DNA from: an uncultured Tropicimonas sp.
GTDB taxonomy: Bacteria > Pseudomonadota > Alphaproteobacteria > Rhodobacterales > Rhodobacteraceae
Assembly: GCA_947497945.1 (NCBI GenBank)
Contig: CANMIP010000028.1
Coordinates: 1-64,000 of the forward strand
Length of the DNA: 64,000 nt
Reading direction: 5' to 3'
Shown: positions 44,249-52,880 of the stretch, one piece after another
How positions within the stretch are numbered: position 1 is the stretch's first letter
Layout of the letters: each line of letters opens with the position of its first letter
Translations under genes and position numbers: made by a program
Notes under the pieces: generated by a model
The model's database searches: none
The model's input: the letters and a program-made list of their open reading frames with translations, nothing else
Told to the model about the DNA's origin: nothing

Positions 44249-44715
44249 CCGTTCGGACCACGCGCCGCAATGCCCAATATGGGCACCATCACTGTCACCT
44301 CGCTTCCGTCGGAAAACAGAAGCTGCAATGCAAAACTGTCACCCTCCCTCAAAGGCGCTTGCAGCCGCATCAACATCGCATGCAATCCTCCGGGTTCCAG
44401 TGCGACGACCTCGCCCGGCCCGATCATAACATCGCCGGCGGGAGCCATCGAACTGACCCCTGAACCATCCGTACTCGTTCGGTGAATCTCGGGCATCCCG
44501 GAAACGTCTGTCCGAAGACCCACAAGGCTGACAGGGTCATCACCGGCGTTTCGAATGTCCATATAGGCAACGCCGGGGCGCGCCGTTCCGATCGACGCGC
44601 GAGACCAGGCGTTTTCGACGTCGATATCGGACGTTCCGGCGTTTGCGCCAATCGGTGTCATGGCGAAAAAGGCCAGCAAGGCCGCGGCTTTAGCCATTAT
44701 TGGTGTTTTTCTCAT
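44245..44715 (-). CDS. PCuAC-type periplasmic copper chaperone
   Basis: 156 residues from the ATG at 44715 with a signal peptide (KAAALLAFFAMTPIGANA). The copper-binding pattern is clear: MPEIHRTSTDGSGVSSMAPAG, then EPGGLHAMLM, that is H-X-M ligands of the H(M)X10MX21HXM type. PCuAC passes Cu(I) to SCO or directly to cytochrome oxidase. Its neighbour SCO is the expected partner. Confidence 0.94.
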   Translation of the reverse strand: MRKTPIMAKAAALLAFFAMTPIGANAGTSDIDVENAWSRASIGTARPGVAYMDIRNAGDDPVSLVGLRTDVSGMPEIHRTSTDGSGVSSMAPAGDVMIGPGEVVALEPGGLHAMLMRLQAPLREGDSFALQLLFSDGSEVTVMVPILGIAARGPNG

Positions 44716-44747
44716 TCGCTCTCTCTCCTGGGTCGAGCACCGGACCA

Positions 44748-45407
44748 TTATTTCCCCGACTGAGCCACTTCAGCGTCTACCAACGCGCGCAGCTCGGCTT
44801 CTCCAAACGGATCGAGGAGTTTGCCATTCACAAAGAAGGTCGGCGTCTGCCGAATGCCAACCGCTTCCACATCCGCCTTGTCCTGATTGAAAATGGCGAC
44901 GATGTCCGGCATTTTCATCTGCTTCGCAGCCGCTTCAACATCGAGGCCGGCCACCTTGGCGACGGCGCCTATCTTCTCGACCGATGGTGCGCCATGTGCC
45001 GCCCAGACATTCTGTTTGGCAAAGAGCGCCTCAAGAACCGGCTCGAATACTCCTTGCAGGCGAGCGGTTTCGAGGATCTTGATCGCTACTTCCGAGGGAT
45101 AGCCGTGAAACGGAGTGTAACGCAGAACCAGCCGCACATCGTCAGGATACTTCTTAAGGATATCCTTGACGATCGGGTGAAATGCCCTGCACGCCTCACA
45201 GGCCGGGTCGAGGAATTCGACGATGGTTACTGGCGCATCCGTGGCGCCGAAACTCGGCGAATACCCGCGTTCCAAGCGTTCCAGCAACTCGGGATCTAAT
45301 GCAGCACCGCTATCTTTCTGGCTCGGACGCGCTGCCCACCATGCTGCACCGCCAAAGCCTGCAACGAGAGCGCCACCACTCAAAAGCATCAAGGTTCTTC
45401 TGTTCAT
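44748..45407 (-). CDS. DsbA-family thiol oxidoreductase (CEAC active site)
   Basis: 219 residues with an anchor or signal (LMLLSGGALVAGFGGAAWWA) and a thioredoxin fold with FLDPACEACRAFHP and a cis-proline loop RQTPTFFVNG. The CxxC is CEAC rather than CPYC, which changes its redox potential. DsbB is encoded 1 bp upstream, so the two form an oxidising pair. The SCO and PCuAC neighbours contain cysteines or methionines that may depend on it. Confidence 0.9.
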   Translation of the reverse strand: MNRRTLMLLSGGALVAGFGGAAWWAARPSQKDSGAALDPELLERLERGYSPSFGATDAPVTIVEFLDPACEACRAFHPIVKDILKKYPDDVRLVLRYTPFHGYPSEVAIKILETARLQGVFEPVLEALFAKQNVWAAHGAPSVEKIGAVAKVAGLDVEAAAKQMKMPDIVAIFNQDKADVEAVGIRQTPTFFVNGKLLDPFGEAELRALVDAEVAQSGK

Positions 45408-45408
45408 G

Positions 45409-45828
45409 TCATGTCTCCGGTCTGGCCGCGGTCAACAGCCCAGTGATGGTTGCAAATGCAGCAAGCGAAAGCAGCGGGATAGGCAGACCGAGGAAAAGCT
45501 GGTTCTCGTCCGTACAAGAAGGACCACTCGCCGTGCAGGGCTGTATCGCTTCCGAGATCAGCCCGGCATAAAGACCCAGATGCCACATTGCGATCAGGCC
45601 ACCGATTACTCCGAGCGTTATCGCATATGGTCGGATGCCAAAATCGGACCTCCACGCCGCGATGCCCAGCACGACGGCCAACGGGAACATGAAAGCACGC
45701 TGGTACCAGCACAGAACGCAAGGCGCCTGTTGAAGAACCTCGCCAATGAACAAGACAAGAAGCGAGGCGAATAAGGCGAGCATCCAGGCCAGATATAACG
45801 CCGTGTCACCGGTCAAACGGAACTTCAT
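45409..45828 (-). CDS. dsbB: DsbB-family quinone-linked thiol oxidase
   Basis: 139 residues with four membrane helices, the first periplasmic pair in CVLCWYQR and a second pair in PCTASGPSCTD. DsbB passes electrons from DsbA to quinone. It overlaps the SCO stop by 4 bp and precedes the CEAC DsbA. Confidence 0.92.
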   Translation of the reverse strand: MKFRLTGDTALYLAWMLALFASLLVLFIGEVLQQAPCVLCWYQRAFMFPLAVVLGIAAWRSDFGIRPYAITLGVIGGLIAMWHLGLYAGLISEAIQPCTASGPSCTDENQLFLGLPIPLLSLAAFATITGLLTAARPET

Positions 45829-46433
45829 TGCTCGAGGTATCCTCCAAGTTCGGCCAGAATGTCCTCGGCTGGCGTGCCATACTGCCAGGATGTCACAAAT
45901 ACTGCCTGAGGATCGAACAGGAACAGCTGGGAAGAGTGACTCATGGCATAGTCGGTTGCGTCCTCCGAGGTATTCGCTTGTTCATAGAAAACGTGGAAGC
46001 TGTCCGCAGTTCTTGAGATCTGATCAGGGGTTCCGGATAGACCGATGATCCCCGCATCGAAAACCTCGACAAACTCGGCGAGCACCATCGGTGTATCCCG
46101 TCCGGGGTCAATCGATATGAAGAGTGGCTGCACTGAGGGTGCCGCATCCCCAAGCCCCGCCATCGCTGCAGAAACTTCGGAAAGAGTCATCGGGCACACA
46201 TCTGGACAGTTGGCGTATCCGAAAAACACCAGCATCCAGCGTCCTGAATAATCCTTCTCGCTGCGTAGCACGCCCATGTGGTCGGTGAGTTCAAATCTGG
46301 CACGGAACCCTTGTCCGGCGGACGCCTCCTGATCCTCGTCTCGGCGAGCTTCCCCCAACAAGAGAAGCCCGGACGCTATCGCCGAAATCACGACGAGTCC
46401 CCAGAGGACTTTCTGCAATCTGGATAGGTTCAT
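45825..46433 (-). CDS. SCO1/SenC-family copper chaperone, first in operon
   Basis: 202 residues with an N-terminal anchor (VLWGLVVISAIASGLLLLG) and the SCO site GYANCPDVCPMTLSEV, plus the later histidine in HSSQLFLFDPQAVF. It leads the seven-gene operon (SCO, DsbB, DsbA, PCuAC, SCO, small protein, DUF411). Its promoter has the CTACAG dyad at 46462-46492. Confidence 0.93.
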   Translation of the reverse strand: MNLSRLQKVLWGLVVISAIASGLLLLGEARRDEDQEASAGQGFRARFELTDHMGVLRSEKDYSGRWMLVFFGYANCPDVCPMTLSEVSAAMAGLGDAAPSVQPLFISIDPGRDTPMVLAEFVEVFDAGIIGLSGTPDQISRTADSFHVFYEQANTSEDATDYAMSHSSQLFLFDPQAVFVTSWQYGTPAEDILAELGGYLEQ

Positions 46434-46461
46434 TCTTGCTTCGCCCCTCGATCTGGGAGTC

Positions 46462-46492
46462 GACTTACAACCTGCAGCAGCTGTAGGTTCAA
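46462..46492 (-). promoter_or_regulatory. MerR-type promoter-operator of the SCO/Dsb/PCuAC operon
   Basis: On the minus strand: TTGAAC, a 19-bp spacer with CTACAG-CTG-CTGCAG, then TAAGTC. The site lies between the SCO operon and the MerR gene at 46591 that is read the other way, so autoregulation is possible. Confidence 0.85.
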
Positions 46493-46590
46493 GCCCTCCA
46501 GTGCCGACTACTCAGAATTCACGAGGATGTGAAAGCATTGCGCGCCGCAAGCGGAAAACCTACAAAAGCCATACGTTTTCGGAGGTAGAA

Positions 46591-47019
46591 ATGCTCTCTA
46601 TTGGAACTATGTCACGGAGAACTGGCACTAACGTCCAGACAATCCGCTACTACGAGGAAATTGGCCTCATGCCTGAGCCTGGAAGGTCAACCGGTGGCCA
46701 ACGGCGATATGATGAATCCGACTTGAATCGGTTGTCATTCATCCGCCATTCACGCCAACTTGGCTTCCCGCTCGACGCGATACGCGAACTGCTCGCCCTT
46801 TCCGACGGCCCCGACCAATCCTGCGAGGAGGTTGACGCCATTGCAACGCGGCAACTGAAACAGGTCGAGCAACGCATAGAACGGCTGGTCGCGCTCCGCA
46901 CCGAACTCGAACGCATGACCCGAGAGTGCAGTGGAGGCAATATCACCGAATGCAGGATTCTCGGAGTACTTCGCAACCATTCAGAATGCCTGACCAACCA
47001 TGACGAGATCGGGGCATAA
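46591..47019 (+). CDS. MerR-family regulator, second regulon
   Basis: 142 residues from the ATG at 46591 behind GGAGG. The MerR head reads LSIGTMSRRTGTNVQTIRYYEEIGLM, and the C terminus has cysteines in RECSGGNITECRILGVLRNHSEC. This cysteine arrangement differs from the CueR C-X7-C loop and resembles divalent-metal sensors of the ZntR/CadR/PbrR type. The three CTACAG operators in this window lie near genes it could control, including its own divergent promoter. Confidence 0.88.
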   Translation: MLSIGTMSRRTGTNVQTIRYYEEIGLMPEPGRSTGGQRRYDESDLNRLSFIRHSRQLGFPLDAIRELLALSDGPDQSCEEVDAIATRQLKQVEQRIERLVALRTELERMTRECSGGNITECRILGVLRNHSECLTNHDEIGA

Positions 47020-47128
47020 GGCCACCTCAAACCTCCCCCACCCAAAATCCAGCAAAATGCCTCGGCGCATGACAGCGTGACATCATTGACTGTGAAATCC
47101 GCTACCTCAAGTTTTTCACTCGGCCCCC

Positions 47129-47159
47129 TTGTAGCTACAGCTACTGTAGGAATTATCCC
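47129..47159 (+). promoter_or_regulatory. MerR-type promoter-operator of the transglutaminase-like gene
   Basis: TTGTAG, then a 19-bp spacer containing CTACAG-CTA-CTGTAG, then TATCCC. This is the cleanest CTACAG dyad of the three. The coding start is 27 bp downstream. Confidence 0.84.
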
Positions 47160-47185
47160 CGAGTCCAAGAGAATCGAGGAAGCTA

Positions 47186-47947
47186 ATGATGAAGACAGAT
47201 TCACTCTTGGATTCGACCCCAGTCCTGGATTTCAGAACGCCCGAAATCGCTGGCCTTGTTGACAGGAACGGCTGGCTTGAAATGCATCAATTTGACAAGA
47301 TCGGTGCAGTCTACGATTTTGTTCGGACCGAAATTCACTTCGGCTACAACCGCGCCGACGACATTCCAGCCAGCGAGGTACTGGCCGATGGCTTCGGACA
47401 GTGCAATACCAAGGCGACACTTCTGATGGCGCTTCTGCGCGCGGTTGGAATCCGGTGTCGCATCCATGGTTTCACGATCCACAAAGCCTTGCAGCGCGGC
47501 GTCGTCCCCGAGTTGATCTTTCCGATTGCACCAGCTGAAATCCTTCATTCCTGGGTCGAGGTCGATCTCGACGGAAAGTGGATCAAGCTCGAAGGGTTCA
47601 TCCTCGACCCGCGGTACCTATCCAGCCTCCAGCGCTCATTTTTCGGCGATGAGCAGCTTTGCGGCTATGGCGCAGGCACGGATTGCCTCGGCGCGCCCCC
47701 AGTAGAGTGGAACGGGACAGACACCTATATTCAAAAGACTGGGATCGTACAGGATCTTGGCGTCTTCGACACGCCCGACGCGTTCTACTCGGTGCACCGA
47801 CAGAACCTCGGATCGGTCCGCGACCTATTGTACCGCAGGGTCGTTCGCCACTGGATGAACGTCAGGGTCGAATCGATCCGAAATGGCGGATTGCCCGCGC
47901 CGGCAACCTCATCCCACTCGCACAACAGAGCCTCCGATTCCGCATGA
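47186..47947 (+). CDS. Transglutaminase-like (cysteine protease fold) protein
   Basis: 253 residues without a signal peptide. The transglutaminase core is visible: DGFGQCNTKATLLMALLRAVGIRCRIHGF with the nucleophilic cysteine, then AEILHSWVEVDLDGKWIKLEGFILD with the histidine and acidic residue. Such domains act as proteases, amidases or peptide ligases. Its metal-type promoter is unusual for the family, and the substrate is unknown. Confidence 0.82.
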   Translation: MMKTDSLLDSTPVLDFRTPEIAGLVDRNGWLEMHQFDKIGAVYDFVRTEIHFGYNRADDIPASEVLADGFGQCNTKATLLMALLRAVGIRCRIHGFTIHKALQRGVVPELIFPIAPAEILHSWVEVDLDGKWIKLEGFILDPRYLSSLQRSFFGDEQLCGYGAGTDCLGAPPVEWNGTDTYIQKTGIVQDLGVFDTPDAFYSVHRQNLGSVRDLLYRRVVRHWMNVRVESIRNGGLPAPATSSHSHNRASDSA

Positions 47948-48079
47948 TCACAACGGCCTCAACCACGCACATCTCGATCCCCAGAGCGGTGAACCTCGGG
48001 TCGAACGGGCATCGTCAGGTTGCTTGTTCCGAAGCGGCGGAGTAGTTCGAGATCCTGCTGAACATCCAAGATTTGTCCC

Positions 48080-48330
48080 GGATCAAAGGTTTCCGCCAAG
48101 ATCCGCCGGGACCGTCCCGCGCCGGCAGACAAGTGGCATCTCGATTAAGTCGTGATCCGCATCAAGGGTCGAACGCATTGGCTTTGGCGAGCAGTCGACG
48201 CCAACGGGGGTGTTCTTGATATCCTGGTTCAATCGCGCCGCAACAAGGCCGCGGCCGTGCGTTTCCTGCGCAAACTCTTGAAACGTTTGGGCAGGCCCCG
48301 TGTCCTCGTGACAGACGAATTGCGATCCCG
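48080..48330 (+). mobile_element. IS6-family (IS26-like) transposase remnant
   Basis: Across 48080-48330 the reading IRRDRPAPADKWHLD, then a TAA at the next codon where this family usually has Glu, then VVIRIKGRTHWLWRAVDANGGVLDILVQSRRNKAAAVRFLRKLLKRLGRPRVLVTDELRS. This matches the DDE core of IS6 transposases. The 5' and 3' ends are missing. The 3' break falls inside istB at about 48329. So it is a dead fragment. Confidence 0.85.
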
Positions 48331-48569
48331 GCGAAGTCAAAGCTGTCCAGGCTCTTTCTTGCCGGGAAGCGCGCCGCTTTGATCCGACGCTCGATCATCC
48401 GTCGTTCCCGGTCGATGAGTTCCAGCTCGATCAGGCGTGCCAGGAACTGGACGTGATCACGCCGCTCGGCAGCGCAGAGCCGGGCCTGCATGTCGTATTC
48501 TCGCAGGATGGTCGGCAGCTTCAGCTTCTTCAGCTGGTGGTTCAGCAGGATCTGCGGGGCTTCCGTCAT
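48329..48569 (-). pseudogene. IS21-family istB (ATPase helper), truncated
   Basis: The frame starting at 48569 (ATG, overlapping the istA stop) reads MTEAPQILLNHQLKKLKLPTILREYD, then LIELELIDRERRMIERRIKAARFPARKSLDSFDF, typical of the IstB N terminus. It is cut after about 80 residues at the junction with the IS6 remnant. The ATPase Walker motifs are missing. Confidence 0.82.
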
Positions 48570-48920
48570 GTCGGGACACCGGCTGTCAGGCACATGTAGC
48601 TGGCCGGAGATGTCGTCTCCACCGTGGCCCGTGGCAGGAACGGATAGACATCCAGATCGAGCCTCGGTGGCCGCCGTTCGACCCGGCACAGCACCAGATG
48701 CTTCACTGCATCGAAGCTGATCGCACCCATTTGGAGAGCCATCTTCACCGCAGCATGGACCTCCTCCATTTCGAAGCTTTCGAGCAACCGGAGAACTTGA
48801 ACGTATTCTCGTCGGCCTGCCTTCAACAGGCGTCCTTTGCAAAGTGGTGAATGCCTTGGGAAGTTCCCATCCGGCCAGCGGTGCCGCCTGCTCGAAGGCG
48901 CTCGCCATTGTCTCTCGGAC
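48566..48920 (-). pseudogene. IS21-family istA, 3' fragment with a frameshift
   Basis: C-terminal IstA sequence: SAFEQAAPLAGWELPKAFTTLQR in one frame, then, one base shifted, LLKAGRREYVQVLRLLESFEM and LCRVERRPPRLDLDVYPFLPRATV. The shift fits one extra A near 48836. The 5' part of istA lies beyond the IS110-type insertion. Confidence 0.8.
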
Positions 48921-49181
48921 CATTTATGGATGGCTCCCGCATGGCAAGGTTATTCGTGGTTTCTGGCGTCTGGTCGGTTGCGGCCATTTATTCGGCGTCT
49001 GATCTGCAGCACGATGTCTGCGCGCCCTGATGAAAGTCCGCTGGTCGCCTTGGGTCCCGATCAATGGCACGCGCTCGAAGGCGCTCCGGTCCGAACAGGG
49101 TGTCCCTGCGATATGTCCGTCAGATGGCCATCATCCCACCTTGCACCTCACCGTTTCTTCGGGGCCACGGCCCCATTCAGT

Positions 49182-50195
49182 TCAGGCCGCGCGAGCACCC
49201 CGGTATTCCGTACCATTCCTCAGGAGCGCCCAGACGATCCTTGCCATGCGGTTCGCCAGGGCAATCGCAGCTTGCTTCGCTGTCTTTCTCTGCAGGAGGC
49301 GCCACAACCAGTCTTCTCCGGGTTGGCCGCGTCGCCGCGAGGTGATGACCCCCATCGCCCCGAGATACAGGAGGCGGCGCAAGTACCGATTGCCCATTTT
49401 CGAGATCCGGCCGAGCTTCTCCCTGCCACCGCTCGAATGTGGTTTCGGCGTCAGCCCGAGCCAGGCCGAGAGATCGCGCGAACTCCGGAACCCGGTCACG
49501 TCCGGAAGAGTCGCCGCCAGCGCCGTCGCGGTGATCGGGCCGATGCCCGGAATGGTCTGCAGCCGTTTGGCTGTGTCGCTGGAGGCCGCCTCGAGGCGAA
49601 TGATCTTCGTGAGCTGGTCGATCCTGTCTCTGGTTTCAAAGAACTGGTCGGCAAGAAGCCGAAGCGGCGCGCGGGCACAGGCGGGCAATTTGGCCCGCTC
49701 ACCCGCTTCCAGCAATCGGCTGACATTGTGGATCCCCTTCGGCGCGACGATGCCGAACTCGCCCAGATGCGCACGGATCGCGTTGGTGACCTGGGTCAAC
49801 TGGCGCACCAAGAATTCACGCGCCTTGTGGGTCATGAGCAGCGCCTGGATCTCCTCGCTCTTCACCGGAACAAAGCGCATCGAAGGCCGGGTCACCGCTT
49901 CGCAGATCGCTTCCGCATCGGCGTGGTCGGTCTTTCCGCGCCGGACATATGGTTTGACATAGGAAGGCGGCATCAGCCGGACGTTGTGCCCGAGCCTACC
50001 GAGCTCGCGCCCCCAGTGATGCGCACCGGCACAGGCTTCCATGCCGATCAGGCAGGGCGCAAGCCGCTGGAAGAATTCGAGCATCTGGTTCCGTCGGAAC
50101 TGCCGCCGAAGGACGACCGCGCCCTCACCGTCGACTGCATGGACCTGGAAGACGGACTTGGCGAGATCGACGCCTACCGTGGTAATCTCTGTCAT
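49182..50195 (-). CDS. IS110-family transposase, apparently complete
   Basis: 337 residues from the ATG at 50195. The DEDD-type N-terminal domain starts VGVDLAKSVFQVHAVD with MEACAGAHHWG and KTDHADAEAI. The C-terminal domain has PGIGPITATALAATL and SAWLGLTPKPHSSGGREKLG with its serine. No internal stop is present, so it could be active. It inserted into istA of the IS21-like element. IS110 elements lack long inverted repeats, so ends are not given. Confidence 0.9.
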   Translation of the reverse strand: MTEITTVGVDLAKSVFQVHAVDGEGAVVLRRQFRRNQMLEFFQRLAPCLIGMEACAGAHHWGRELGRLGHNVRLMPPSYVKPYVRRGKTDHADAEAICEAVTRPSMRFVPVKSEEIQALLMTHKAREFLVRQLTQVTNAIRAHLGEFGIVAPKGIHNVSRLLEAGERAKLPACARAPLRLLADQFFETRDRIDQLTKIIRLEAASSDTAKRLQTIPGIGPITATALAATLPDVTGFRSSRDLSAWLGLTPKPHSSGGREKLGRISKMGNRYLRRLLYLGAMGVITSRRRGQPGEDWLWRLLQRKTAKQAAIALANRMARIVWALLRNGTEYRGARAA

Positions 50196-50276
50196 GGATG
50201 GCTCCCTTCGTGGGGTTCTGTTGATGACACCCAATGTGGCACATTGCGATGCCGGGAGCGGGAGCCATCCACTCCA

Positions 50277-51165
50277 TCAATGGCGTTCCAATGGCTCGCT
50301 CTTCTTCTCCAGCAACGGCAGATAATGGATTGGATCAAAGATCATGTCCTCACGGTCGTAGCTGCGGGCATGCCGCGCGATGACCTCGCCGCCACAACCG
50401 ATCATCAGCCGGTCGACATAGGCGCGGATCCAGACGTCGCGGTGCCCGTGGGCGACCGGCACGGAGTCGTCGTTTGTCTTGTAGCGCACCAGAGACAGGG
50501 AGCTGACCCGTCCGGACGCCTGGTCACAGGCTTCGAAGGAAGTGACTGGCAGAGGCGCCATTGCCTCCAGATCGCGCTGGAGACGTTCGCCAATCGTCTC
50601 GCTGTGCCCGCGCAGCTTGTCCGCCTGGCGTTTCTGGCACTGTTCTTCGAGCCAATCGTTGAAGGCATCCCAAGTGGGGAAGTTCGGGATCGGCACCATG
50701 AAGTTGCGCCGGGAATAGCCGACCAAGCCCTCAACCGATCCTTTGTCGTTGCCCTTGCCGGGCCGTCCATAGCGGTCCCGGATTACGTAGTGGGACAACA
50801 TCTCGCTGAAGAGCTTCGCTCGCCTGCGTGTTCCGTCCGGTTCGATCTTCGCCACCAGGCAACGATCATTGTCATAAAGGATCGACAGCGGCACGGCACC
50901 GAAGAACGCGAAGGCATGAACATGCCCGTCCATCCACGCCTCCGCCGTTGCCGCCGGATAGGCGCGGATGTAGCAGGAATCGCTATGCGGCAGATCCAGC
51001 GCGAAGAAGTGGGCTTTTTGCTCAACGCCACCGATCACCACAACTGCTTCGCCGAAGTCGGCCTGGGCATGGCCGGGCGCGTGATCGAGCGGCACGAACA
51101 TCTCCCGATGCCGCCGACCGTGCTCCCGAACATAGTCCTTGATGATGGTGTATCCGCCCGAAAAC
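50277..51165 (-). pseudogene. IS21-family istA, 5'-truncated fragment
   Basis: The reading frame runs GFSGGYTIIKDYVREHGRRHREMFVPLDHAPGHAQADFGEA, then FFALDLPHSDSCYIRAYP and SVEGLVGYSRRNFMVP, the IstA catalytic region, and ends near DMIFDPIHYLPLLEKK at the IS110 insertion. The N-terminal helix-turn-helix is missing because the element is joined to DUF1403 at about 51165-51180. Confidence 0.85.
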
Positions 51166-51648
51166 CCGTGCTCGTCTCAACGCGGCCTCCAGGATCGCGG
51201 CCCCCTGCCCCACAGGAGCGCCGGCCTGGTCCGAAACCGATAGAATCAGCTCCTCGGCCTCGACGAGGAGCTCTGCCAGGCGCGCCTTCCAGATCCCCTT
51301 CAGAGACAACCGAGCAACCTGCCGCCAAGTCTGGTACATCTCCCCCGCCGGACCGAGGGTCTCCCCCGGTCGCTGCAGGTGAACCTCGTCGCGCATATCC
51401 GCCGCCCGCTCGGACCGTCCAGCCCGAACCAGCGCCGCTTCCGCCGCAAGGAGCGCGAGACGGTTCCGCAACAGATCCTGGGGAACGTTTTCCCGATGCA
51501 CGCCCACATGGCCGTGCAGCACCGCAAGGGCCGCACCAGACCGAAAGGCAACGGTTTCAATGCCTTCGGTGGAGCCGGAGGTGACCCAGCCCGGCATCGG
51601 AGATAGGTTTGAAGTGGTAGAAGATGGCGGTGTCTGCTCGATTTTCAT
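51165..51648 (-). pseudogene. DUF1403-family protein, 3' end lost to IS21 sequence
   Basis: From the ATG at 51648: PMPGWVTSGSTEGIETVAFRSGAALAVLHGHVG, then RNRLALLAAEAALVRAGRSERAADMRDEVHL and GPAGEMYQTWRQVARLSL, which fits DUF1403. The usual C-terminal part is replaced at about 51170 by istA sequence. DUF1403 genes often sit next to an integrase, as here. Confidence 0.78.
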
Positions 51649-51727
51649 TGCTGGCACCCTACCCAGTCGCAGCGCTTTTCTCAAACATTTCTGTCGCCAA
51701 CCGCCCCACCTTGCGTGATCTTGTTAT

Positions 51728-51752
51728 GTCCAATAATGTTGCATTATCGGAC
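51728..51752. repeat. Inverted repeat between DUF1403 and the integrase gene
   Basis: GTCCAATAATG-TTG-CATTATCGGAC: 11-bp arms with one mismatch and a 3-bp centre, 24 bp before the integrase ATG. It may be an operator of the divergent pair or a recombinase core site. Confidence 0.6.
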
Positions 51753-51775
51753 GTGACGAAGACAGGCCCCGGAAC

Positions 51776-52876
51776 ATGCCCAGAGGCACAGGAAACCAGC
51801 CCTCAGACGGCGAGAGATCGCGCTCAGCGCCCCATGACACGCTCAACGGAGACGAGCGCGACCAGAGAGATCATGGGGAGATCGATGCCATCGCCCTGCC
51901 CTCTCACGTCGCAGGCTCCGGCACTCTCGACCGCCTCATCGAGACCGCCCGCGACTACGCCGAAGCTTCGATCGCCGAGAACACCAACAAGGCCTATTCC
52001 GTCGACTGGAAGCATTTCTCCCGCTGGTGCCGGATGCGCGGCACGGACCCCCTGCCCCCCTCCTCGGAACTGGTCGGCCTCTACATCGCCGATCTCGCCG
52101 AAACCCTCTCCGTCTCCACCATCGAGCGCCGCCTCTCCGGCCTCTGCTGGGGCTACCGCCAGCGTGGTGCGCCACTCAACCGTGCCGACCGCCATATCGC
52201 GACCGTGCTCGCCGGCATCCGCCGCACACATGCCCGTCCGCCGCAGCAGAAGGAGGCCGTTCTCCCGGAGGACATCCTGGCGATGGTGGCCACCCTGCCC
52301 CACGATCTGCGCGGGCTGCGCGACCGGGCCATCCTCCTTCTCGGCTTCGCGGGCGGACTGCGGCGCTCCGAGATCGTCAGCCTCGATATCGACAAGGACG
52401 ACACACTCGACAGCGGTGGCTGGATCGACATTCAGGACGGCGGCACGGTTTTGACCCTGCGCGGCAAGACCGGCTGGCGCGAAGTCGAGATCGGCCGCGG
52501 CTCTTCGGACCGCTCGTGCCCGGTCCACGCGCTGGAGCAATGGCTGCATTACGGGCAGATCACCTTCGGCCCGGTCTTTGTTCGAACCTCGCGGGACGGC
52601 AGGCAGGCGCTGGAGACACGGCTGTCGGACAAGCATGTTGCCCGGCTGATCAAGACCACCGTGCTGAAGAGCGGCATCCGGTCCGAACTGCCCGAAAAAG
52701 AGCGGCACGCTCTCTTCTCCGGCCATTCCCTCCGCGCCGGCCTCGCCTCCTCGGCGGAGGTCGACGAGCGCTACGTTCAGAAGCAACTCGGCCACGCCAG
52801 CGCGGAGATGACCCGCCGCTACCAGCGGCGCAGGGATCGCTTCAGGGTGAACCTGACGAAGGCGGCAGGTCTGTGA
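51776..52876 (+). CDS. Tyrosine recombinase (integrase)
   Basis: 366 residues. A SAM-like core-binding domain (ENTNKAYSVDWKHFSRWCRM) is followed by the catalytic domain with GLRRSEIVSLD (Arg I), HSLRAGLASSA (HxxR) and LGHASAEMTRRYQ (His plus Tyr nucleophile). It is complete. It may move a resident element or resolve plasmid multimers. The following gene (parE) is convergent. Confidence 0.92.
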   Translation: MPRGTGNQPSDGERSRSAPHDTLNGDERDQRDHGEIDAIALPSHVAGSGTLDRLIETARDYAEASIAENTNKAYSVDWKHFSRWCRMRGTDPLPPSSELVGLYIADLAETLSVSTIERRLSGLCWGYRQRGAPLNRADRHIATVLAGIRRTHARPPQQKEAVLPEDILAMVATLPHDLRGLRDRAILLLGFAGGLRRSEIVSLDIDKDDTLDSGGWIDIQDGGTVLTLRGKTGWREVEIGRGSSDRSCPVHALEQWLHYGQITFGPVFVRTSRDGRQALETRLSDKHVARLIKTTVLKSGIRSELPEKERHALFSGHSLRAGLASSAEVDERYVQKQLGHASAEMTRRYQRRRDRFRVNLTKAAGL

Positions 52877-52880
52877 CCGG

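Noticed and set aside
46681-46690. GGAAGGTCAA resembling a half CueR operator
   Set aside because: It lies inside the second merR gene and has no opposite half-site or -10.
48837-51584. A 915-codon plus-strand frame across the IS elements
   Set aside because: It runs opposite the IS110 transposase and istA fragments and crosses their joints. No protein family is visible.
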